A stretch of 45,760 nucleotides of DNA, taken from positions 1 to 45,760 of the forward strand of contig JASAOO010003352.1 in NCBI GenBank assembly GCA_030849075.1. Reading direction: 5' to 3'. Within the stretch, counting starts at the first letter, position 1. Each line of letters begins with the position of its first letter. This document shows positions 1 through 8,617 of the stretch, piece by piece. This stretch comes from Zelonia costaricensis. Taxonomy: Eukaryota > Euglenozoa > Kinetoplastea > Trypanosomatida > Trypanosomatidae. The position numbers and the translations under genes are program-made. The notes beneath the pieces were generated by a model, which searched no databases, was not told where the DNA came from, and was given only the letters and a program-made list of their open reading frames with translations.

Positions 1-1644
1 GGGTTGAAAAAGAAGAAGCACGGGTGAAGTGGAGAGAGAAGGCAAGAGAGGAAGAGAAGAGAGCGGCACCACCACCACAGCGCACCGCAAGGGAGGGGGC
101 GGGGGCGGGGGGCACACAAGACGCGCGGTTCGGAGTCTTGAGAAGGTGGGGCCCCCGGCACGCGCGAAGGAGGGGAGGGAGGAGGAGGGGGAGGGCACAA
201 ACGCGAACACAGCAGCGGCAGCGGCGGGGGTAAGCACGTGTGTTCCGGCGTGGCTCTACGCTTGCCTTCCTCGTCCTTCACTGTGTCACGTCTGATGGGC
301 GAGCAGGCAAGACAGCCGGCTGACAAGCCGATGAGGGGAGCTGCGAGAAAGGGGGGAAGAGAGGGAGAAGGAAAGCAGGGTGTGCGGGGGGGAGGGGGGG
401 GGCGGCACGGGTAGGACGTGGCGTCGACGAGTGAGGTACACGGCGACACTCACGTGCGAGGAAGGAAGTTCAGACGTCGGGGTGAAGGGGGGGGGGACGG
501 AGGAGTCCAGCACGAGTCAGCGAAGCCCCACCAGAAGACGTTCAGCCGAGAAGAAGGAGCTAGGGGGGCGAAGTCCACGGGGAGGTGTGCCAACGGGTTT
601 GCGGTATGTGTGGGTGCGCGTCAGAGAGAGCACACGCGCACGCACGTAAGCACCTGCCGAGGGACACACGGACACACACACTAACACACACACACACACG
701 CAGGAAGACGCACGTGGGCACACGTTCACTCAAGCGCCCGCACAACACACACCCACACACACACACACGGCGACGTCAACGCGTGCCGTGAAAGCGGAGG
801 AAGGGCGACGCGGTGATGCGTGTGTGTCGCTCCCGTATCAAGTCGGGCAAGCGAGGCCACGAGGAGACGGGCGAAGGCGAAGTGACGGCGGTGATGTATG
901 GAGGGGGGAGGGAGGGGGGGTGCGGCGGTGCGGCGGTGCGGCGGTGCGGGGGAGATGAGAGAAAGGAAAACTTCGGGAAGAGAGAGAAGGTGTGCGTGTA
1001 TGTCAAGCGAGTCCGTCAGTGAACGTCCTGTTGTGTTGTGTGTGCGGTCGAGCTGCGGTTTGGACGGAGGACGACGGATGGGGGGAGGAGGGTGTGCGTG
1101 TGCGGAGGAATCGAAGGAGACGAGAAGACGGCCGAGGCAGAAGGAACACAGCAGCGAGCGTGTATGCGAGCAGGACAAGTGGGAGGGGAGGGGGAATGGA
1201 GCGGAGAAGAGAAGACGGAGCAAAGGCAGAAACAGCGGTGGAGCGCAACGACTGGGGCTCTTGTGTGCGTGTGAGGGGTGGGTGCTGATGGGGGTGTGCT
1301 GATGGGGGAGGGGGAGGAGGGATGTATGTGGGTGCGGTGGTGGTAGGAGCGTAGGCGCGTCTGTGCGTCGCAGCAGCACCGGTGTGTGTATGTGGGGGGA
1401 GAGAGCGCAGACGCACTCAGACGCACGCACGCACGTACGGCAACACACACACACACACACGCACACGCACACGCACAGAGGGAGCGGGGGAAAGGGAGAA
1501 CGAGAGAGTCGCGGAGGCGGGCGAGTGAGGCCCACGTGCACCGACGACGTGCGTTGACAAACAAAGTCCTTTAAGAAAAGGGCGGAGTGGCGTAGACGCC
1601 AGGAGAGGGGCGAAGGGGGGGGGGGTTGGACCGTGCTCGGCTGA

Positions 1645-1686
1645 NGCGGGCGGGGTGGCGGGCGGGGTGGCGGGCGGGGTGGCGGG
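1645..1686. repeat. 12-bp GC minisatellite beside an assembly gap
   Basis: A single N at 1645 is followed by three exact 12-bp units (gcgggcggggtg) and a partial fourth. The gap directly at the repeat edge suggests that the array is collapsed or truncated in the assembly. Confidence 0.85.
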
Positions 1687-2794
1687 TGCTGCGTAGCGAA
1701 CAGGGTTGGGCGAGGTGAGAACCTCTTCCGCAGGACACGTGGAGTGGCGCAACGCGACCGAGAAGGAGGGGAGAGATGGCGGGGACGTCGAACGGGGGGG
1801 GGGCACGCGAGGTGATGCGGGGTGACGGGCAGATGAAGGGAGGGAGAGAGACAGACAGGGGTGGAGGGGGGGGGAGACACGGGGGAGCGGCGGGCGAGCC
1901 GCGGTTTCGCCCACAGCACACACGCACCGCAGCGACGGACGCGACGCGGAACTTCGCACAGGCCTCAGAAGACGGGGAGTGGAGTGGACCGAAGGGGGGG
2001 GACACGCCGGCTGGCAAGAAGGCGCCGCACGACCGCATCATCTCGATGAAGACCTGTGGAGGGCAAGAGCGGGGCGGGGGCGGGGGCGCTGGTCGATGAG
2101 AACGTAGTGCAGGTGATCCTCTCCAGCTCAGTACCCGTCCCCGCGCCCGGGCCAGCACTCCCTCACGTCTCGCAGCACCCCTCCCTGAGTGTGCTGCGCA
2201 GACAGCGGCGGAGGAGGGGCTCTGAGCGAGGGGGGGGGGGGCCGTCCCGCTCGCACGCACTTGTGCAGCCTGTCGTGTCACCCTCGTCGTCTGCGCGTGT
2301 ATCGGGTGAGTACCTTGTCTTTGTCATTCTCATGTAGCGTGGTGCGAGGACAGGAGGGAGGGGAGGGGCCTCCCGCCGCCGGGCAGCGCTGCTGCCTTTA
2401 TTCACATGGCGGGCGCCGACGACGTAGGCGAGGGAGGGTGCGTACTGGCCGCGCGCGCCCCTCCCCTCCTCCCTGCCCCTGCCTCTCCAGCGGTCTGCGT
2501 GGCTTGCCCCGCGCGCACACACACAGGGGGTGCACCGCAAGGGAGAATGGGGAGAGGGAAGGGGGTAAGGGAGGGGGCGGGGGCGTCCAAGCAGACAGAG
2601 ACGTGCGCGGGCTCGCGGCCGCTGCTGCCTCGTATGTACATAAGCCCTCACCGCGTGGCGGGGGGGGGGAAGAGGAGAAGGCCCACTGGAGCTCCATGGG
2701 TGGCACACCGACACACACACACACACACACACACCGACACACACCCTGCGCATCTCCATATCAACCTCTAACAAGCGCACCAACATACACGAAT

Positions 2795-2795
<1 letters not shown>

Positions 2796-2829
<34 letters not shown>
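2796..2829. repeat. (CA)17 microsatellite
   Basis: A perfect dinucleotide run ends about 52 bases downstream of the stop of the methyltransferase gene. On the sense strand of that gene it reads (GU)n, so it is probably within the 3' UTR. Confidence 0.9.
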
Positions 2830-2831
<2 letters not shown>

Positions 2832-2880
2832 GGCACCACGCAGTCACACACAGGGTTGCCTGTCGTGCGTGCGTTGCGGC

Positions 2881-3618
2881 TCAGTTGGATGCGGTGTTCT
2901 GCGTCATGAACCGGTCGTAGAAGTCGTCGTCCTCCTCCGACTCCACGCCGCCGTCCGCCGCCGCTGCCCCGGTGCCCTGCTTCGCGCCGACCTTGACCAT
3001 GATGTACACGTGGTAGTGCCCCGTCGGGCTCGCCGTGGACGAGCTGATCATCGGCTTCTCTAGCAGCTTGTGCTCAACGTCGAAGCTCAGGCGCTTGCGG
3101 CGAAAGTGATCCATGCGGGTCTCGGGGGAGCCGTAGGAGACGACGACGAAGCGGCCGCCGCGCTTCAGCAGCCGCGACATGTTCTTGTTAAAGGTGTACA
3201 AGTTGTGGAACGAGTTGGCGCCGCCGAGGATGCTGTCGACGAGGCCCTTGTCCAGGATGAAGTCGTAGAGGTATTCGTGTGGGCACAGCTCGAGCATGAG
3301 CTTCTCCACCGGCGTCGTCAGTAGGTCGGCGCAGAGCCACTGCATCTCGTTCATCTCCGAGTACCGCCGCTGCATCTGCGTGATCACGGTCGGCGAGACA
3401 TCGACGTTGGTGATCTTCTTGATGTTCAGATGCTCGTACACACTCGCCGAGAGACGACTGTTGCCGCAGCCCACGACGAGCACGCGGATCTGCTCGGCCG
3501 GCTGCAGGAGGGGGCGCAGGATGTTCTGCAGGTTGTCGTACGTGACGAACCAGTCGAAGGTCGTGTCGTTGCTGCGGTAGCGGTCCTCCCAGTACTCGGG
3601 GTTGGCGTACTTAGACAT
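2881..3618 (-). CDS. EEF1AKMT4-like SAM-dependent methyltransferase
   Basis: This 245-residue class I methyltransferase is probably a protein lysine methyltransferase of the METTL13/EEF1AKMT4 group, whose known members modify elongation factor 1A. The N-terminus carries the family signature YWEDRY (about residues 9-14) and FDWF (21-24). SAM-binding motif I is VLVVGCGNS (46-54), followed by the acidic end of strand 2 (NVDVS, 71-75) and an ILDKGLVDSI block (121-130) matching the family's LDKGTLDA motif. The open frame extends upstream, but that part is CA-derived low-complexity sequence, so the Met at 3618 is chosen: it begins the conserved block and its length fits the single-domain family. 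A CA tract (sense strand) lies about 34 bases before the start. The family call is strong; the substrate is inferred. Confidence 0.88.
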   Translation of the reverse strand: MSKYANPEYWEDRYRSNDTTFDWFVTYDNLQNILRPLLQPAEQIRVLVVGCGNSRLSASVYEHLNIKKITNVDVSPTVITQMQRRYSEMNEMQWLCADLLTTPVEKLMLELCPHEYLYDFILDKGLVDSILGGANSFHNLYTFNKNMSRLLKRGGRFVVVSYGSPETRMDHFRRKRLSFDVEHKLLEKPMISSSTASPTGHYHVYIMVKVGAKQGTGAAAADGGVESEEDDDFYDRFMTQNTASN

Positions 3619-5448
3619 GGCGCGTAGTCGCCCTCTGGGGAACTCCTGTCCTGTGTGTGTGTGTATCCGCGTCCGAGGGTACAGCAGGACGGGGAGAAAG
3701 GGAAAGCGAGAAAGCGCTGATGGGGGCGCCGTGTGAGGTGCTCCTCCTCCGCCAGCCAGCAACACCGCACGCACGCACGCACGTGCAGGCAGATACACGA
3801 ACACACGCACACGCACACAGGCAAGCAAGCAGGCACGCGCAGGATGGTGGGGAGAGAAGGTCCGTCTATCTATGCAGGGTGGGTGCGTATGTGTAGAGGA
3901 GGTGGTCGCGTGAATGCGGCTACAGAGAAGGCTTCGTGAGGTACACCTTCACGTCTGACAGGGAAGCAAGTCGGGCTCTGCGTGCGCGCGTGTCATACAG
4001 CGGAGGTGAAGACGTGAGACGAGAGACGTGAGGCAGGAGGAGAACGGGAAGAGGGGCCGACACATCGCGTGCGTGTCGCTGGCGGCGGCGCAAACAGAGG
4101 GGGGTGAGACAGAGGGGAGGGAGGGGGGGAGGCGGTGTAGCGTACCTGCAGACGCCGCTGCCCTCCCCCCTCCCCTCCCTCCCTCGGTGTCAGCCTGTGC
4201 GGCTGGACTGTCACCGGCGCCACAGCCTCCGTCGGCTGCTGCAAAGGGGGAAAGGGTGAGGGAGACCGGCCTCGGCGGTGGTGTGTGCGCAGTCACGCGG
4301 TGATCGACTCCGCCGTGACACCGACGCACCACTGCGCCCCCCCCCCNGGCGCCACAGCCTCCGTCGGCTGCTGCAAAGGGGGAAAGGGTGAGGGAGACCG
4401 GCCTCGGCGGTGGTGTGTGCGCAGTCACGCGGTGATCGACTCCGCCGTGACACCGACGCACCACTGCGCCCCCCCCCCCTCCCGCCCTCAAGCTCCCCGC
4501 CCCCTCGCACGCAGGTGCGTTGGGGCGGGGAGGGGGTCGTCGCCGCTGGTTGCCGATGGCGTGAACTTCAACGCGTTCTTCTCTGGCCCATCATCGTGAG
4601 AGGGGGCCGAAGCACGAGGCAGAGGCGGGGACACCCGCCGTGGGAAGGGAGGCGATGACGAAGACGGTGGAGACAGAGTCGGGCCGGGGACGTGCACACA
4701 CAGAGACGGAGAGGAGGGGGAGCCAACGAGGACACACACACAGACAGACACAGACACACACGACGACGTCGAAGGCAGTGGGCAGGGGGGAAGGATTGGT
4801 GGGGGAGGTGGCAAGTCCGTGGTCCCAGGGGGTGCACCCAGCGAGCGCCAGAAGTGACAAGACAGAAGTGGGAGGGTCCACGACGCGTGCGATCCACACG
4901 AGTTGGACGGGGGGGGGGGGAGGGGCAAGTGTGCCGTGAGAGAAAATTTGTTCTATGAGCCACACGCACACGCACACGTACACCTACGCAGGAGGCGACG
5001 TCCGTGCTTACGCGTGTTCCGCACACACACGTGCGTGTGTGGGTGGGCGGGGTGAAAGGGGGAGAGGAGAGGGAAGTGGGACGGCGCTCTGGAGAGCGCG
5101 CGCGTCCACCGCACCGAGGCGCGCAGGTGGCGGCGTTGGTTGGTTGCGGCGAGCGACGCACGACACACCGTGTATTCACGCACACGCACACGCCGACTGT
5201 GCAGCCGCGTCATTCGGGACCGCTCTTGCCGTGTCCGTCTGTGTGGGGTGTATGTTCTATGAATGCGGAAAGGGGCAGGGGTGGGGTGGGGTGGATGCTG
5301 ATCCGACACACACACACACCACGCATCCGCGTACACGCTGCGCGCTTCCTGTGGCGCAGGCGCAGCGACTCAGCCTTCTTCTCTGCCGCTGCCGCCGCTT
5401 CTCCGTGCGCGTCTCTGTCTGTCTGTGCGAGCGGGTCGGTGCACGCAC
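3619..5448. other. Intergenic region with a duplicated 131-bp block
   Basis: This 1.8-kb spacer lies between the RAD21 stop and the methyltransferase start. No coding region is supported. It is purine-rich on the plus strand, with CA tracts around 4736-4760 and 5308-5320, C and G homopolymers, and a near-perfect 131-bp tandem copy split by an N (4216-4479). It must hold the RAD21 3' UTR and polyadenylation zone and the methyltransferase trans-splice acceptor. Confidence 0.6.
4216..4479. repeat. Near-identical 131-bp block present twice across an N
   Basis: Copy 1 (4216-4346) and copy 2 (4348-4479) start with ggcgccacagcctccg and end in a C run of 10 and 11 bases. They are separated only by a single N at 4347. 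Apart from the C-run length no difference was seen. The arrangement is that of two contig ends overlapping at a C homopolymer and placed side by side, rather than a biological duplication. Confidence 0.85.
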
Positions 5449-7290
5449 CTACGCCGTGGCCAGCAGGCGCAGCGCCGACTCGTTCAGCGTCACCTGCACG
5501 TCTGCCTCTGCCCCGGGCAGCGCCTGGGCCCGCACGAGCTGCTTCGAGGCCAGCGCGAGGACATCCACGAACGTGCGAGCCGCGTCACGGCGACGCAGGC
5601 CGCGGCAGACATCACGCAGCGCGCAGCTCGAGCCCACCAGCGCCGATGTCGGCTCCACCCGGGCAGCCTTGCGGCGGCCCTGCGCGGCGCGTGCGGCCGA
5701 GGCAGCCGCGGCCAGCTCCGCACGGATGCGCTCCAGTGTGTGCAGCGCACTCGTCGACACCCCCGTCGCCGCCGACGCCGATGCAGGGGGCGCGCCGCCC
5801 GCCGCCTCGTCACCCCCGTCCTCGCGACTGCGCTTGTGGCCTGCGAGCGGCGCCGATGCGGCGGCGGCGGCTGCCACGCCGTCCTCGCCGTCCTCCAGCG
5901 GCATCCCGCCCTCCTCCACGTGAGCAGCAGCAGCGGCCTCCTCGGCACGACCGCCACGCCGCGCGGCCGCCGCCGCCGCCGCGGCTGACTGCACACTCGG
6001 CTGCAGCGCGGCTGCGAACGCGAGCCGCAGCGCCGGGCTCAGCATTGCGGAAAGCGGTGCCGCCGTCACCACGCTGGCCGCGCCTGTCGCCGTCGTGCTG
6101 CCACTGCTGCAGGTCACCGTAAACCGGTCTGCCTCCTCCTGCGCGTCGTACGGCCCGCGGCGTGGCTCGGTGTTGAGGGTATCGCTGCGGTCGGCCATGC
6201 ACTTCTCGAAGGCCTCGCGCGACAGCGTCGTCGCCGCCACGTCGCACACATTCACCGGGCGCGGCCTGCGCGTGGGGCGCTGCTGAGCGGCAGCCGCAGC
6301 CGCAGCCGCAGCCCCCTCCTCGTCCATCGTCAGCACGTCCGGCAGGAGAAACGGGTCGACGGGCACGAAGCCCGACATCGCCGCGCCGTCCAAGGCGGGG
6401 AAGCCCAGGGGAAGCTCGTCCGGCAGCGGCACGCCAATGTCCAGCTCGTCACCGACCCCCGCGAAGGCGACCGCGTTGCCGTCCGCGTCGACCGCCACGC
6501 TGCCACGAGCCTTCTCCATACTGGACAGACTCGACTTGCTCTTGCTCGTGCTCGCACTGCCGCTCGCCCGCTCCCCAAACGCCATGAGGTCGGCGCGCAT
6601 CTTCGCGATCTCGTCGTAGTCCTGCTGCGTGCTGGCGTGGGCGCCGGCGCCACCGGCCATGGCATCGTCGCCGGCGGCCCCGCTGGGTCCTCCCTGCGAA
6701 GTGGGCTGCACCGTGTACCAGGCCGAGGCCAGCAGGGCGTCGTCGTGGCCCGCCTCTGCGCCCTCCACGCGGTAGGCACCACCCAGCAGGTCCGCAATCG
6801 CGTCGAAGCGGCCCTCGCCCAGCGCCGCCGCGGCCGCAGCCGCAGCCGCGCCGCCGTCGTGCTTCCCGCTGATGTCCGCAGCGCTCCAGTCGAAGGTGAC
6901 GGCGTCCACATCGCTGCCCTTCACCGGCACCACCACGCCGTCCACCGACGTCGTGCGCTGCTGCGCGGCGGCGCTTGCCTTCCCGCTGATGCCGGAGGCG
7001 CCGTGCTGCCCCTTGGTCGCGAGGGTTGTGACGCGCAGGAAGAGGGTGGCCTCGGTGGCCTCCTTCAGCAAGTGTTTCACCTTCAGCGCGTAGATGCGCA
7101 CCACGCCGACGAGGAGCTCGCCGGATGTGCGTAGGGCGATGGGGACGACGGGGCGAACGATATGCAGGATGGTCTGGCTAAGGTCCACCACTTTGACTTC
7201 GTGGCGCGTCAGTCGCTTGTCCCAGTGGGCGGCGAGCCAGACCTTCGCGAGCGGGCCCCGCTTGGTGAGCACGTAGGTGGAGAAGAACAT
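5449..7290 (-). CDS. SCC1: RAD21/SCC1 cohesin kleisin subunit
   Basis: This 613-residue protein is the kleisin that closes the cohesin ring between the SMC heads and is cut by separase at anaphase. The first 90 or so residues are the classical Rad21/Rec8 N-terminal domain: MFFSTYVLTKRGPLAKVWLA, then the helix ending in VVDLSQTILHIVRP, then LLVGVVRIYALKVKHLL. The last 40 residues fit the C-terminal winged helix, with FVDVLALASKQLVRAQ and a terminal hydrophobic strand. The middle is low complexity and acidic, with at least three runs of about nine alanines (near residues 147, 328 and 440), as is common for kleisin linkers in GC-rich genomes. The start at 7290 is secure because the domain begins at Met1. 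A mitotic RAD21 is favoured over REC8 because the family default fits; the sequence alone does not exclude REC8. Confidence 0.9.
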   Translation of the reverse strand: MFFSTYVLTKRGPLAKVWLAAHWDKRLTRHEVKVVDLSQTILHIVRPVVPIALRTSGELLVGVVRIYALKVKHLLKEATEATLFLRVTTLATKGQHGASGISGKASAAAQQRTTSVDGVVVPVKGSDVDAVTFDWSAADISGKHDGGAAAAAAAAALGEGRFDAIADLLGGAYRVEGAEAGHDDALLASAWYTVQPTSQGGPSGAAGDDAMAGGAGAHASTQQDYDEIAKMRADLMAFGERASGSASTSKSKSSLSSMEKARGSVAVDADGNAVAFAGVGDELDIGVPLPDELPLGFPALDGAAMSGFVPVDPFLLPDVLTMDEEGAAAAAAAAAQQRPTRRPRPVNVCDVAATTLSREAFEKCMADRSDTLNTEPRRGPYDAQEEADRFTVTCSSGSTTATGAASVVTAAPLSAMLSPALRLAFAAALQPSVQSAAAAAAAARRGGRAEEAAAAAHVEEGGMPLEDGEDGVAAAAAASAPLAGHKRSREDGGDEAAGGAPPASASAATGVSTSALHTLERIRAELAAAASAARAAQGRRKAARVEPTSALVGSSCALRDVCRGLRRRDAARTFVDVLALASKQLVRAQALPGAEADVQVTLNESALRLLATA

Positions 7291-8617
7291 CGCCGAGGGT
7301 GAGGCCGGGGTGGTGTCGGAGTGTCGAGGTGTTGGAGTAGTGTGTTTGTGTATGCACCGTGCGAAAGGGCTGGGGGCCTATGCAGGTGGATGAGGTCTAT
7401 GATGCCGCCAGGAGTGCCCAGCTGCTGGGAGGGAGGCGGGGAGGGGAGCGAAGAAGGGCGGCGGGGTCGAAGTCGACGACGCTGTGTGGTGCGTCGGTGT
7501 GTGTGTGTGTGTGTGTGTGCCTGCGTGTGATTGTGTCCGTGCCACGGGAGGGGGGGAAGGCACCTTCTCTGCGTGTGTGTGTGTGTGAAGGTGAACGGGG
7601 TGACAGAGACAGAAAAGGAGAAGAGAGATGATGGGGCAGAGGCGGGTGGGTGCAGTGGGTGGGGGAGGGGAGGGGAGGGGGGTGCGGCCACATGCGCCCC
7701 TCCCCCTCGCCTCCCCACGCGTGTGTTCGTCAGCGGGTCAGAGCAGGCAGTGACGGCACGTCGAGAAGGACGTGGGGATCAGGAAGGCTGCACCGCCAGC
7801 CGCACACATACCCGTACACAGAGGTGCACACGCACGAGGCAAGAGGTGCGCGGTGGCGTTGCCATCACGCACGGGGGGGAGAGGGGGGGGGGGGGCCTGC
7901 ACGCCAACGCCGACCCGGTTGACTCGCGCTGAGGGAGCGGAGGCCCGGGAAGACGACCGCGCACGGCAGAGCGCGCGGCAGGGGCGCCCCACCACCACCA
8001 CAGACCCCTCCCCACGAATGTGTGGTCGCACCTTCTCCCCCCCAACCGTGTGCGTTGGGTTTTCAAAAATCGAGCGTTGTGCTGCGGCCGCACACGTGGG
8101 GCCCGTGACGCCGGTCTACGGAGAAACGCGGCACACGCGTACGGCGAGGAGCGACGAGCGAGTATGTACATGAACGGGACCACCTCAACTCTCCGGCCTC
8201 CGCCCCGGCCCACGTCCTGCCATGGCCCTCCTCCTCCCCTCCCCTCCGCTGGTGTGTGGATGCGGGGGAAGGGAAGGGGGGGGAGGGTGCAGGGGCACGA
8301 GCGCACGATGCACCGGGTACAGGAGACACACGAAGGCGATGAAGGGGGGAGGAGGGAGGGGGGGGCAGCGCGGTCAGCGGCCCGGTCCCTCGCCACACCC
8401 ACCCCCCGCCCCCCCCCCACACACACGCACGCACGCACAGACACGTGTGACGGCAAGACGGGGGAGGGAGCACGCGGCGACGGGGAGAGGTGCCCACAGA
8501 GCGAGAGCCAAGATAACAAGGGGACGCGGGCTTCAATAAAATGGGGAAGGGGGGTACATGCAGACGCCATACATCGATGCCCAGACACACACACACACAC
8601 GCCTACACATCGCGTCA
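7291..8617. other. Intergenic region, GT- and G-rich
   Basis: This 1.3-kb spacer lies between the MORN gene stop and the RAD21 start. It has GT tracts at about 7499-7520 and 7577-7589 (CA on the sense strand, before RAD21), G runs near 7876-7893 and 8343-8366, and a CA tract at 8585-8600 just after the MORN stop. Open frames on both strands are low complexity. No gene was seen. Confidence 0.6.

Larger units (their letters stand above)
1..2880. other. Gene-less left flank, purine- and CA-rich
   Basis: No coding region is credible here. Open frames exist on both strands, but they translate to Arg/Gly/His/Thr or Pro/Ser/Cys low-complexity strings that follow the GA, GGGG and CACA composition. 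The plus strand is strongly purine-rich, as expected downstream of minus-strand genes whose sense strand is pyrimidine-rich, so this is probably the 3' side of the minus-strand polycistronic unit. It contains an 8-bp GC repeat near 921-949, a 12-bp minisatellite beside a single N at 1645, and several CA tracts (about 671-700, 747-769, 1441-1476, 2711-2745, 2796-2829). Confidence 0.6.

Noticed and set aside
726..1919. Minus-strand frame of 397 codons in the left flank
   Set aside because: It crosses the N and consists of Pro/Ser/His/Cys/Val strings generated by CA, GA and G-run sequence; no domain.
2163..2920. Overlapping frames of 220-243 codons on both strands
   Set aside because: Low complexity on both strands with microsatellite-derived ends; no acceptor or domain.
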